From VAZQ01 sp963702695 (GTDB lineage Bacteria; Pseudomonadota; Alphaproteobacteria; Rhizobiales; Xanthobacteraceae), in NCBI GenBank assembly GCA_963702695.1, contig CAVPDS010000001.1:240509-304508 (forward strand): a stretch of 64,000 bases of DNA, written 5' to 3'. Position numbers and translations under genes: made by a program. Positions 43,819 to 51,843 of this stretch are shown piece after piece. A model generated the notes under the pieces. That model had not been told where the DNA came from and made no database searches. It was given only the letters and a program-made list of their open reading frames with translations. Numbering within the stretch: position 1 is the first letter of the stretch; every line of letters starts with the position of its first letter.

Positions 43819-44838
43819 TTAAGTCCCCTCCGGCAGCAGGCGGCGCGCGGCCGGCACCAGCAGCGTCAACAGCCGCTGCGACTCGACGGTGATGTCGGCC
43901 TCGCACGGCGTTCCCATCGTGATCTTGGCGTTCGGTCCGCGTGACGAGGTCCAGCGATAGCCGCTCGGGGCTGCAGCATCGGTTTCGAGCGTCGCCTCGA
44001 CCGCGATCGGGGCCGCGCCCGCCGCGAGCGCCGCCGCGAACTGCTGGTTCTTCACGGTCCGCGCGATGCCTTGCGGCGTCGACGCGAGTTCTGCCACGCG
44101 CGTGATCCGCCCGACGATGCTGCCATAGTCCTCGCGCTTGGTCGCGGCAGGCTGGATCGTCACGGGCATGCCGGGCTTCACACGCTTGGCGTCCGCGGCC
44201 GGCAGGTAGAGCGTCGCGACCAGCGGCGCCGAACGGGCTGCCGCCGGGATCATGGTCATCAGCCCTGCGCCGCGCTCGATGATGTCGCCTTCATCGACCG
44301 CGATCTCCGCCACCGTGCCCTCCACCGGGCTGAGCACGCGGCTCTGGCTCTCGAACTGCGCCTGCAGGGTGGCGAACTGGCGCTCGGTCACGCCGACCGC
44401 GGCCGCAAGCTGACGTGCGTCTTCCGCAGCGGGATCCATGGTGGCGAGGCGCTTGCGCGCGTCCGCCAGCGCCGCCTCCATCGAGGCAAACTGCGCCGGC
44501 CGCTCGGTTTCGTCGAGCAGCGCGACCGGTTGTCCGGCCTGGACCTGATCGCCGGACGCGACCAGCACCTTGGCGATACGACCGCCCAGTTCGGCGACGA
44601 TGCTGCGCGGTCCAGGCTGGCTCAGCAGCATCCCACTGGCATGGACACGCACCGGTACCCGGATCAACACGCTTGCCGAAATCGCGGCCACAACGGCGAG
44701 CGCGGCGGCGAGCAGGAGCAGCCACGAGGATGGCCGCACGATGCACGCGGCGAGCTGCAGCCGCTCCGGAGAAGCCATCCGATCGAGGGCCGCCTCCCGG
44801 AACAGAGCCCCGCGCGCAGAAGCCGTTGGCTCAGCCAT
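43819..44838 (-). CDS. NHLM-type export membrane-fusion (HlyD-like) protein
   Basis: 339 residues from the ATG at 44838 (MAEPTASARGALFREAALDRMASPERLQ, the usual start of this subfamily). One membrane anchor (WLLLLAAALAVVAAISASVL) is followed by a lipoyl half (GPRSIVAELGGRIAKVLVASGDQVQAGQPVA), a short coiled-coil, the second half (SPVEGTVAEIAVDEGDIIERGAGLM) and a C-terminal beta domain with PCEADITVESQRLLTLLVP. It links the ABC exporters to an outer-membrane channel encoded elsewhere. It lies between the GG-leader gene and the C39 exporter, same strand. Confidence 0.88.
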   Translation of the reverse strand: MAEPTASARGALFREAALDRMASPERLQLAACIVRPSSWLLLLAAALAVVAAISASVLIRVPVRVHASGMLLSQPGPRSIVAELGGRIAKVLVASGDQVQAGQPVALLDETERPAQFASMEAALADARKRLATMDPAAEDARQLAAAVGVTERQFATLQAQFESQSRVLSPVEGTVAEIAVDEGDIIERGAGLMTMIPAAARSAPLVATLYLPAADAKRVKPGMPVTIQPAATKREDYGSIVGRITRVAELASTPQGIARTVKNQQFAAALAAGAAPIAVEATLETDAAAPSGYRWTSSRGPNAKITMGTPCEADITVESQRLLTLLVPAARRLLPEGT

Positions 44839-45100
44839 GTGCGACACCCGTGGCCCTGCGCGCCGGTGCGCATGCGTCGTTGCTGACGCGACTGACGCCC
44901 GGGCGTCATGGTTACCACCTTGGCTTGAAGTCGGGGTTGCCAATGGCGGTATGGAGGCTCCGTTTCCTCGGATAGCGCCGCGGAAACGCCGCTGTGGGTA
45001 CCCGGCTGAGAGTTGGTCGTCACGACATATCTCCCGCTGATGGGCTGTTCACGGTAGTGGGGGTCAGGATCGTTCGAGTTATCGTGTAGGAATGCGCTCG
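44839..45100. other. Operon-internal gap with a possible small leader ORF
   Basis: On the minus strand a GTG at 45023 after CGGGAGA opens a hydrophilic frame (TTNSQPGTHSGVSAALSEE...) of up to 60 codons before it merges out of frame with the membrane-fusion gene. It has no Gly-Gly motif. I cannot decide whether it is translated. Confidence 0.25.
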
Positions 45101-45502
45101 CTACACTTTTTTTCCGGACGAAGTTGAAACCGGCGACGCCTTCGCCGGAGCATGTGATTGCTGTTCAGTCCGACGCTCCCGCGACGCTGCGACCTCTTCT
45201 GCTCGCTCCAGTTCGAGGTGTTCGCGATTGACGCCTGCTGTCTCTTGCTCATGTTCGAGCACGGCCTCCGCGTCGGCGGCGCTGTGCGCCGCGTGATAGT
45301 TATCGTGACGATCGGAGCCGTGCTTGTCATGGGCCGCGCTTGCAATTGCAACGATTTCAGCTTCTGTGGACTCGCCCTCTGAAGCGCCTGCGTGTTTCTG
45401 AATGCGCGAAGACCCCGCCAAAGGCGCATTCCCACTGCCCCCCACAACACCGTCCAGGTCGTCGATTTCAAGCGCGGGCTCTTCGTTCGGCGGCTTCGCC
45501 AC
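45101..45502 (-). CDS. Double-glycine-leader protein, candidate export substrate 1
   Basis: 133 residues, ATG after GAGGAGG at good spacing. The leader is ALEIDDLDGVVGG. Counted back from the cleavage point it has Gly-1, Gly-2, Val-4, Leu-7, Asp-8 and Leu-12, the canonical C39 pattern. The mature part (from SGNAPLAGSS) is about 108 residues, cysteine-free, highly charged and rich in Ala, Glu, His and Ser, with likely helical or disordered character (HGSDRHDNYHAAHSAADAEA, LEHEQETAGVNREHLELERA). It shows no similarity to known bacteriocins that I can recognise. It lies between the methyltransferase and the membrane-fusion gene. Confidence 0.75.
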   Translation of the reverse strand: MAKPPNEEPALEIDDLDGVVGGSGNAPLAGSSRIQKHAGASEGESTEAEIVAIASAAHDKHGSDRHDNYHAAHSAADAEAVLEHEQETAGVNREHLELERAEEVAASRERRTEQQSHAPAKASPVSTSSGKKV

Positions 45503-45544
45503 ATGATCCTCCTCGGGACACAGAGAGCATTTCCTGTGCCAGCT

Positions 45545-47185
45545 CTATTGGGCGACCACTTCGATCAGCGGGCTGTACTCCGCCCACTGGTCGCCGCACT
45601 CCATGACGTTTACGCACAAGGCGCGCAGGGTCTCCAGGTGGAAATCGTCGGTCGGGCCGAGCGCGCGCAGGCGGCGGGCCCACACCGCGGCCGATGGTAT
45701 GGTCTCGGGGCGGCGATTGCGCCAATGGATGACCTGCCAGCCGGCGTCTTCGATCAGGCGGCGCAGCGTCTCTGAGGAAACCATTGGCATGGTGCCGCCG
45801 AAACCCGTTTCCGGCGGCACGCCGTCGACGCAGTTCACCCGCATGACCAGGCGCTTGGCGAACGTCCGCAGGATACGCAGCAGGCGGAGCTTGTCCTGCA
45901 TGTGCTCGAACGATTCGAGCAGCAGCGCGCAATCAAAGTCGCCGGGTGGCAGCGTGCGCTCGGCGTCGCCCCAGCGCACCGGCAGGCCCTGTGCTGCGAC
46001 ATGGCGGAACTGGGTGCGCGCGATCGTGATGCCGAGCGCCCGGCAGCCGCGCTCACGCGCCAGCATGCCGAGCGGCCCGCCCCAGCCGCAGCCGACGTCG
46101 TAGACGCTCGCGCCCGCCGCGATGAATGGATAGAGCTCGGCGACGGCGCGGTGCGACGCCACCAGCATCGCCGCATCGTCCGGCTCCGGGCAGGGCAGGT
46201 CGAACAGCCCATGGTGATAGTGCATCTCCTCGCCCAGCACCGTGCGCCAGCGGCCGAGATCGCCGGAATAGAACTGATCCATCATGCCGCGCTCGCTATC
46301 GAACTCCGGCAACGGCTGCAGCGGTTCGATGAGCTTGCTGCCGCCCCGGCCGATCTCGCGGGCGGCGCGGCTGACCGCATCCTGTAATTCGGCTTCGCTC
46401 GCCGGCGCAGCGTCGAGCGGCGCGGACACGTAGATGGTTACCGCCTTTTCGGCGTCGCTGACATCCGCGCCGCGCACGGCCACGTGCCGGACCGGAAGGT
46501 CGTCGAGGAAGGCGCGCTCCTCGGGCGGCAGATCGAAGCCGTCGGCGAGCGTCATCAAGGCCGGCAGCTCGCGCGCCGGCGGATGCAGGATGAACGCGAC
46601 ATAGACCTGTTCGAGTCGCCCGTCAGCCTCATGCCGCAGCCAGAAGCCGGACACCCTTTTGACCCACGGGTCGTCGGCGAGCGCCGCGAAGGAATCCCGC
46701 GCCCAGGCCGGCACGAGCGCGGCTGGATGTTCGCCGGCCGGCGTCTCCGGCGCGAAATGGAAGCGATAGGTGGAGGGGCGAATCTTGCCGCTCGGGCGCC
46801 AACGCAGCGACTGGCAGATCGGCGCCTGGGTCTCGCGATCGCGTCCCTCCAGATAGAGCCGGTACTCAAAACCGGCTTCCGTACATCCGACTGCGACGCC
46901 CTGCGACACCGGCGCCACTTCGGCGGCCTGAGCAGCGAGCGCTTCCGCGGGCGCGCCGACCCGACGCAACCAATCTGCAATCGGCGCGAATGCTTCCGGG
47001 GCCTGGCCCGAAAGCCAGACCGCGAAGCGGCCCCAGCGCTCGATCCGGCCTGGCAGCAGCCGGATCGAGAAGTCGTACTTCGCCGGCGGCTGGCCCGGTG
47101 CCGGACGGGGCATCTGCATCAGCAGCGATGCCCCGTCGGCCGCGGCACCGGCCTCGCTAATGAGGTGGTCGAAGGAGCGCGCCAT
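45545..47185 (-). CDS. SAM-dependent methyltransferase (CFA-synthase-like) with an unrecognised N-terminal domain
   Basis: 546 residues from ATG 47185. Residues from about 300 are a class I methyltransferase of the cyclopropane-synthase-like branch: FDSERGMMDQFYSGDLGRWR, GEEMHYHHGLFD, the SAM motif SVYDVGCGWGGPLGMLARERG, then ITIARTQFRHVA and a catalytic-region ALLLESFEHM. The first 300 residues form a domain I do not recognise (YDFSIRLLPGRIERWGRFAVWLSG, PAWARDSFAALADDPWVKRV). It lies between the two GG-leader genes, so it may modify an exported protein; a lipid or small-molecule substrate is equally possible. No membrane segment. Confidence 0.75.
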   Translation of the reverse strand: MARSFDHLISEAGAAADGASLLMQMPRPAPGQPPAKYDFSIRLLPGRIERWGRFAVWLSGQAPEAFAPIADWLRRVGAPAEALAAQAAEVAPVSQGVAVGCTEAGFEYRLYLEGRDRETQAPICQSLRWRPSGKIRPSTYRFHFAPETPAGEHPAALVPAWARDSFAALADDPWVKRVSGFWLRHEADGRLEQVYVAFILHPPARELPALMTLADGFDLPPEERAFLDDLPVRHVAVRGADVSDAEKAVTIYVSAPLDAAPASEAELQDAVSRAAREIGRGGSKLIEPLQPLPEFDSERGMMDQFYSGDLGRWRTVLGEEMHYHHGLFDLPCPEPDDAAMLVASHRAVAELYPFIAAGASVYDVGCGWGGPLGMLARERGCRALGITIARTQFRHVAAQGLPVRWGDAERTLPPGDFDCALLLESFEHMQDKLRLLRILRTFAKRLVMRVNCVDGVPPETGFGGTMPMVSSETLRRLIEDAGWQVIHWRNRRPETIPSAAVWARRLRALGPTDDFHLETLRALCVNVMECGDQWAEYSPLIEVVAQ

Positions 47186-47227
47186 GGCACTCACCTGCTG
47201 GCGTGTATTGTCGCCGGTCTGTGCGGC

Positions 47228-48613
47228 CTACCACCGGGGCCTGAAGGCTTCTTTGAAGCCGTCGCCAACCGTGTTCACCGCCTTGTTCATGCCGTCTCCA
47301 ACCGTGTTCGCCGCATTCTTCACGCCGTCGCCAACTGTGTTCACGGCCTTGACCGTGCCGTCCTTTACCGTGTTGGCGGTGTTCACCACGCCGTCCTTCA
47401 CGGTGTTGGCCGCGTGGACCGTACCGTCCTTCACCGTGTTGGCGGTGTTCACCACGCCATCCTTCACGGTGTTGGCCGCATGCACCGTGCCGTCCTTCAC
47501 CGTGTTGGCGGAGTTCACCACGCCATCCTTCACGGTGTTGGCGGCGTGGACCGTACCGTCCTTCACCGTGTTGGCGGAGTTCACCACGCCATCCTTCACG
47601 GTGTTGGCGGCGTGGACCGTACCGTCCTTTACTGTGTTGGCAGCATGCACCGTGCCGTCTTTCACTGTGTCCACGGCATGCAGCGTGCCGTCCTTCACGA
47701 CGTTTGCGGCATGCACTGTGCCGTCTTTCACGGCCAGGCCCGCTTTCTCGATATTCTCCGTCGGGATGTCGACGTTGACGCCGAGCTTCCCCCCGCCAAA
47801 GATCGGGATCGCGCCCGTTATTTGGGCGCCGATCTTGAGGTGATGATTGTCGTACCCCCCGCCGACGTTCCCGCCAGCGACAAAAGCACCGGGTGAAATC
47901 AGTCCGCCTGTGACCTTGGTTTCCACGCCGCCGGCTTTCATCCCCACCGTTTCGTCAACTTCGACGTACGCGCCCGTCGTGGCGCCGTAACCGGCTCTTA
48001 CTGCGCCATCTTTATACCCGAGCTGGCCGCTGCCTTCGGCCTTTGCACCCCCCTGGAGATGGGTTTCCTGGCTCCCATCGACGCCGCGACCGAGGCTGCC
48101 ATGATGCTCCTGATTGATATGGACGTTTACGTCGGCGCCGCCGCGAGCGTATGCGCCGGTGACTCCAATACCGGCCGCCCCGACGACCTTGGCTTCCCCA
48201 CCTGCCGACACGCCGTGGCCCACGTTCAGGGTCGTCGACGCCTGGGCGCCACCTTGCGCGCTGGCGCCCGTCAAACCGGCCTTCGCCTCGCCGTAGGCCC
48301 CCGCCTTGTTTTCGAGCGAGACACCGCCGCCCATGTTGGTGGTGTGCGAGGCGCCCACGCTGCCTCCCGCCGCCGCGCTATGGCCGCCGGCGGTCGCGCT
48401 CGAATGCACGCCGTCGTCGATCGGATGCGGCGTGTCCACCAGGATGTCGGTCTTGATCAGACCTTTGTTGATCTGCTTCTCCGTCATCGGTTGGAGCCCG
48501 GCGCCGCCGACGATGCCGTCGAGCTCGGCAGTGTCGAGCCCGCGCTCTTCGGTCAAGGTGACTGTCACCTTCGTTGTGCTCTGTTTGCCTGGCTGGTTCG
48601 TGTCGCTGGTCAT
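47228..48613 (-). CDS. Double-glycine-leader, glycine-rich protein with C-terminal 11-residue repeats, candidate export substrate 2
   Basis: 461 residues, first gene of the operon, ATG after CGAGGAGAG. Leader (1-37): RGLDTAELDGIVGG with Gly-1/-2, Ile-4, Leu-7, Glu-8 and Leu-12, again the canonical C39 pattern. Residues 38-290 are glycine/alanine-rich with alternating small and polar residues (GAYGEAKAGLTGASAQGG, GATTGAYVEVDETVGM), suggesting beta-strand repeats. From 294 to the end come about fifteen 11-residue units, consensus TVKDGTVHAAN, alternating with VVNSAN or VVNTAN and decaying to TVGDGMNKAVN. No cysteine in the whole protein. The 11-mer with K-x-G-x-V resembles the amphipathic 11/3-helix repeats of apolipoproteins and synucleins. 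Function unknown. Confidence 0.85.
   Translation of the reverse strand: MTSDTNQPGKQSTTKVTVTLTEERGLDTAELDGIVGGAGLQPMTEKQINKGLIKTDILVDTPHPIDDGVHSSATAGGHSAAAGGSVGASHTTNMGGGVSLENKAGAYGEAKAGLTGASAQGGAQASTTLNVGHGVSAGGEAKVVGAAGIGVTGAYARGGADVNVHINQEHHGSLGRGVDGSQETHLQGGAKAEGSGQLGYKDGAVRAGYGATTGAYVEVDETVGMKAGGVETKVTGGLISPGAFVAGGNVGGGYDNHHLKIGAQITGAIPIFGGGKLGVNVDIPTENIEKAGLAVKDGTVHAANVVKDGTLHAVDTVKDGTVHAANTVKDGTVHAANTVKDGVVNSANTVKDGTVHAANTVKDGVVNSANTVKDGTVHAANTVKDGVVNTANTVKDGTVHAANTVKDGVVNTANTVKDGTVKAVNTVGDGVKNAANTVGDGMNKAVNTVGDGFKEAFRPRW
47231..47734 (-). repeat. 33-bp coding tandem repeat array (about 15 units)
   Basis: DNA counterpart of the 11-residue repeats. Units of 33 bp follow each other without spacers, and many neighbouring units group as 66-bp pairs (one TVHAAN unit plus one VVN(S/T)AN unit) that are nearly identical at DNA level. 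This pattern points to expansion by recombination or slippage. Terminal units are more diverged. Confidence 0.9.
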
Positions 48614-48805
48614 GACTGCTCTCCTCGGGGGCCCTGGGGTGCTGTTTGGGATGGTGCTTTGGGTGTGCGGTCGGTTGGGCGTTTGAAAAGTCGTGAAAAA
48701 CTGGCAACGAGAATGCGTCCGAAATCAGCATCCGAGAGCAGTATCGTTGCGGTGTGGAAAGGATGGCCCCGAGGTCATAGCAAGTCAATTAATACTCAGA
48801 ATTGG

Positions 48806-48821
48806 TGTGACCGCGATCACA
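48806..48821. promoter_or_regulatory. CRP-type operator 1
   Basis: TGTGA-N6-TCACA with both half-sites perfect; the symmetry extends one to two bases further (GGTGTGA/TCACACC). Confidence 0.8.
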
Positions 48822-48871
48822 CCATGAGTTCGACCTCATCTGAATGGGTCGCACGGCAAAGACCAGCCAAG

Positions 48872-48887
48872 TGTGACGGCCGTCACA
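48872..48887. promoter_or_regulatory. CRP-type operator 2
   Basis: TGTGACGGCCGTCACA, a complete 16-bp palindrome including the central six bases. It is the closest match to the CRP consensus that I see in the window. Confidence 0.82.
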
Positions 48888-48969
48888 GCTCGGGTTAATT
48901 CAACTTTCTGGCATTCGTCCGATCCTTTATGATTAGCTGCTGACAACCTCCCAACGGGAAATCCCGCTC

Positions 48970-49263
48970 ATGAAATTCTTGATCTCACTTTCTCCCACCG
49001 CCAATGCCGATCCTGCCGTTTTGCAACAGACACGGGTGCCGTCGGTGCAGATGATTTGGCAGCTCTACCTCCAGGGCGTCATCCGCGAGATGTATGCCCG
49101 CGCCGATGGGCAAGGCGTCGTGTTCATGGCGGAAGCGGCGAATATCGCGGCCTTGCGCGACGTGATTCAGTCCTGGCCCGCCGTGCAGAGTGGACAATTC
49201 GCCGGCGACATATTTGAGCTCGCTCCGTTCCCCGACCTCGCGCTCGCGTTCCAGGGCGGCTAG
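48970..49263 (+). CDS. Small muconolactone-isomerase-like (dimeric alpha/beta-barrel) protein
   Basis: 97 residues, MKFLISLSP start, with WQLYLQGVIREMYARADGQGVVFMAEAANIAALRDVIQSWP and a C-terminal FELAPFPDL. This pattern matches the muconolactone isomerase/ABM-like fold (ferredoxin-like sandwich), which includes many small proteins of unknown role. AACGGGAA lies upstream of the ATG. It is divergent from the export operon and shares its CRP sites. A catabolic function is not supported by its neighbours. Confidence 0.6.
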   Translation: MKFLISLSPTANADPAVLQQTRVPSVQMIWQLYLQGVIREMYARADGQGVVFMAEAANIAALRDVIQSWPAVQSGQFAGDIFELAPFPDLALAFQGG

Positions 49264-49350
49264 CGTGCCGGCAACTTCGGAAGACGGCTGCGATCACCCA
49301 TTCGGCGTCCGCGCCCACCATGGCTGGGCGGGAACAAGGAGACTGAAAAA

Positions 49351-50271
49351 ATGTTACGCATCATGATGTTGGTTGTCGGACTGCTTGCTGCCAGCTCGGC
49401 CTATGCGCAGCAACAACAACAACAACAACAGCAGCAGCAGCAGGCTTGCCCTGGAATGGAAATCAGGGGAATCGAGCAAAAAGCCGGCCGAGGATGGACG
49501 GCCATCTTCGATCTCGACGGCGACCAGTACAACGCAACGCTTGGCGTTCAGAAGAAGACCTCGGATCTCGACTCGGCCTGTGCGGGCGCCAATATCCAGA
49601 TCGTCCAGCGCAATTCCTCGGATGGCGATGACTGCACCTACAATCTTCGGATCGTCGGGCAGTTGCAGGTGGGCGCCAGCGTGGTCGGCGGGGCTACCTG
49701 CTCCAGTGGGCAGTCCGAGCTAAGAAACGCGAAGATTTATGCGCCGTCAGGTCAGGTGATGACCGATGGGCGGATCGTCAACATCGTCCAGACCGCCGAC
49801 ACTTTGGCCGTGCGCTTCGCCTCGATCGAGGCAGGACTTGCAATGAATGAAGATGTCCGGAGTTTCGCCCAAACCATGGCGGACGATCACAAAGACCTCG
49901 GCATGGCGTTGGATCAACTCGCTCAATCAGGAAATCTCAAACTGAAGCCGAGCCCCTACAGCCTCATGATGGAAAAAATGGGTGCGCAGCGCCGCGCGGA
50001 CATGGTCAAGGTGCTGGGCCCGCGGGTCGATCGGGTCTATGTCGAAACGGAAATTACTTTCCACCGCCGCATGCTCGCGACATTCGACCAGGTGCTGATC
50101 CCGAACGCCAAGTCGGACGAGGTGAAGCAGCTCCTTGCGCAGGCCAGGGAAGTGTTCGCGAGGCATGAACAGCACGCCACGATGACCGCTCCGATCCTGG
50201 GCATACCGGCGAACTTCAGCTCTGGACGCGTTTTCTACTTCTGCCAGCCGGGATCGAGAGATTCATGCTGA
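49351..50271 (+). CDS. Exported DUF4142-type protein with a polyglutamine tract
   Basis: 306 residues. Signal peptide MLRIMMLVVGLLAASSAYA is followed at once by 12 consecutive glutamines, encoded by one CAG, six CAA and five CAG codons. Residues about 40-135 form a small cysteine-containing domain (ACPGMEIRGIEQ, DDCTYNLRIVG, GATCSSGQ). Residues 140-295 are the DUF4142 helical, ferritin-like domain (DEVKQLLAQAREVFARHEQHA, preceded by VYVETEITFHRRML). AAGGAG precedes the ATG. The last seven bases overlap the cupredoxin gene. The tract is replication-slippage prone, but changes of one codon keep the frame. Confidence 0.8.
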   Translation: MLRIMMLVVGLLAASSAYAQQQQQQQQQQQQACPGMEIRGIEQKAGRGWTAIFDLDGDQYNATLGVQKKTSDLDSACAGANIQIVQRNSSDGDDCTYNLRIVGQLQVGASVVGGATCSSGQSELRNAKIYAPSGQVMTDGRIVNIVQTADTLAVRFASIEAGLAMNEDVRSFAQTMADDHKDLGMALDQLAQSGNLKLKPSPYSLMMEKMGAQRRADMVKVLGPRVDRVYVETEITFHRRMLATFDQVLIPNAKSDEVKQLLAQAREVFARHEQHATMTAPILGIPANFSSGRVFYFCQPGSRDSC

Positions 50272-50618
50272 GCCGCACCCAGATCTTGCTGGCGTTCGCA
50301 GCGGGGGTGCTTTCGACCCCGCTGCTGGCCCAACAACCAAGTTCAGCGAAACTCGAAATCGAGATCAAGAACTTCACCTTCACGCCGAACCGCCTCGTTG
50401 TGCAACAAGGCGACACAATCACCTGGACGAACCGCGACTTCGTGCGGCACGACATAACGGCCGCGGACAAGAGCTGGAAGGTTGACACAATCCTGTCCCG
50501 CGCAACCGGAAGTTTCACGGCCACCAAACCGGGCACCTTCGATTATATCTGCAGCCGCCATCCCTCGATGAAGGGCACGATCGTTGTGGAGGCTCCCAAA
50601 TCAGCTCCTCCTGGTTGA
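50265..50618 (+). CDS. Periplasmic cupredoxin (plastocyanin-like)
   Basis: 117 residues with signal peptide ending TPLLA-QQ. Type 1 copper ligands are all present: His62 (VRHDI), Cys96, His99 and Met102 (YICSRHPSMKG). The fold markers FTFTPNRLVVQQGDTITWTNRD and GTIVVEA are typical. It overlaps the DUF4142 gene by seven bases and is probably cotranslated. It likely carries electrons or copper in the periplasm, perhaps for the haem-sensor cyclase or the PQQ dehydrogenases further on (inference from position). Confidence 0.88.
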   Translation: MLSRTQILLAFAAGVLSTPLLAQQPSSAKLEIEIKNFTFTPNRLVVQQGDTITWTNRDFVRHDITAADKSWKVDTILSRATGSFTATKPGTFDYICSRHPSMKGTIVVEAPKSAPPG

Positions 50619-50813
50619 GGCCCACGCGCGGCGGAATACGCTTGTGACTTCGCTCCCCTCATGCGCGAGAGATGATTGAGATTGGATGATCCTTGTTTGA
50701 TAGGGGCCCATCAGCGGCCCGCGGCATTGCCGGCCTAAGCAGATTTCGACGATATACGCAAAGTGTTCCAGCAATGGGCAGAGTTCCATTGTAATGTGAC
50801 CCGCGTTTCCACG

Positions 50814-51536
50814 ATGAACACACGCGAGCCCATGCTCACCAACGTGACCGCCCGCACACTCGCCGCCTTTGATCTTTTTCAAGGGATCGACGCCGGCGAA
50901 CGGCAGGCCCTTGAGCAGCGTTGCTCATGGCGTTGGTGGCCGGCGGGCGCCATGATCGTCGCGCGCGATACGATCAGCGTCAGCGTGCACTTTGTCGTCG
51001 CGGGGCGATGCCGCGTCGTCAGTCGCGCGCCGGCGGGAAGGCGCGAAGTCGTGCTCGACGAGATTGGCGCCGGCGGTTTTTTCGGCGAAATGGCTGCCAT
51101 CGACGGTGAGCCACGCTCGGCCGCGGTTATTGCGCTCGAACGGACCCAAATCGCGGAATTGGACGGCGAGGCGTTCCAGCAATTCCTCGCGGCACATCCG
51201 CTCGCTGCCGTACGGGTGATGCGGCGGTTGACCGAAGTTATCCGACAGGCCGACTCGATCATCACGGACATCAGCGGCCTGAACGCGCAAGCCCGCGTCT
51301 ATGCCGATCTGCTGCGACGGGCGCGCACCGGCGGCGGGCTGCCGGCCAATGTCGGTGCGATCGCGCCGGTGCCGCGGCACAATGATATCGCCGCGTGCGC
51401 CGGCACCGTGCGCGAAACCGTCGTCCGGGTGCTCAGCAGTCTCGCGCGCCGACAATTGCTGCGGCGTGAGCGCGAACGCCTGCTCCTCACGGACGTCGCA
51501 GCGTTGACTCGAATGGCGGCCGTACCGGCCTCTTAG
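50814..51536 (+). CDS. Crp-family transcription factor (1)
   Basis: 240 residues from ATG 50814 (50832 is an alternative). The cNMP domain (15-125) has the cassette GEMAAIDGEPRSAAV with Glu92, Arg101 and Ser102, the residues that bind cAMP in E. coli CRP. The dimer helix is VRVMRRLTEVIRQADSI. The winged helix (185-235) has DIAACAGTVRETVVRVL, with Arg200, Glu201 and Arg205 in the R-E-x-x-x-R arrangement that reads TGTGA. It is the first of two tandem copies and is expected to bind the perfect sites at 48806 and 48872. Confidence 0.88.
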   Translation: MNTREPMLTNVTARTLAAFDLFQGIDAGERQALEQRCSWRWWPAGAMIVARDTISVSVHFVVAGRCRVVSRAPAGRREVVLDEIGAGGFFGEMAAIDGEPRSAAVIALERTQIAELDGEAFQQFLAAHPLAAVRVMRRLTEVIRQADSIITDISGLNAQARVYADLLRRARTGGGLPANVGAIAPVPRHNDIAACAGTVRETVVRVLSSLARRQLLRRERERLLLTDVAALTRMAAVPAS

Positions 51537-51843
51537 GTCAGAGTGTGATCCCTGAAAGTGGATACCGGCTTTCGAACGATCATGCCTCAACATGAATTTG
51601 ACGCTAAGCTGATCGGAGGTTGCAAATCTGCGGAAATGATAGTTCAACCTCCCGATCGACACGGGTACGCAATCTCACCCCCCGCGAACTTGCGGGAACG
51701 ATATCCAAGATGTACTGAAGTAATCCGCGGCTGACGGGCCTTACCGATGAGCAGGATGCGCCTCCCCGACCGCTCCATTGCGGCTCGGCCGACTCCTGAC
51801 GCCAGCGAGCCCACGGGGCGGCGGGGCCGTGCGCGTGCCGGCT

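Larger units (their letters stand above)
48614..48969. promoter_or_regulatory. Divergent control region of the export operon
   Basis: 356 bp between the GG-repeat gene (minus) and the small plus-strand gene at 48970. It is AT-richer than its surroundings and holds two perfect CRP-type sites, centred near 48813 and 48880 and so 66 bp apart. They lie about 190-275 bp upstream of the minus-strand start codon and 80-165 bp upstream of the plus-strand one. No gene is seen. Confidence 0.7.

Noticed and set aside
47231..47734. Regular 33-bp repeats as a CRISPR array
   Set aside because: Units follow each other with no spacers and encode 11-residue protein repeats in one long ORF; no cas genes nearby.
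48114..48686. Plus-strand open frames opposite the GG-repeat gene
   Set aside because: Antisense to a gene with a good ribosome-binding site and canonical leader; no motifs on the plus strand.
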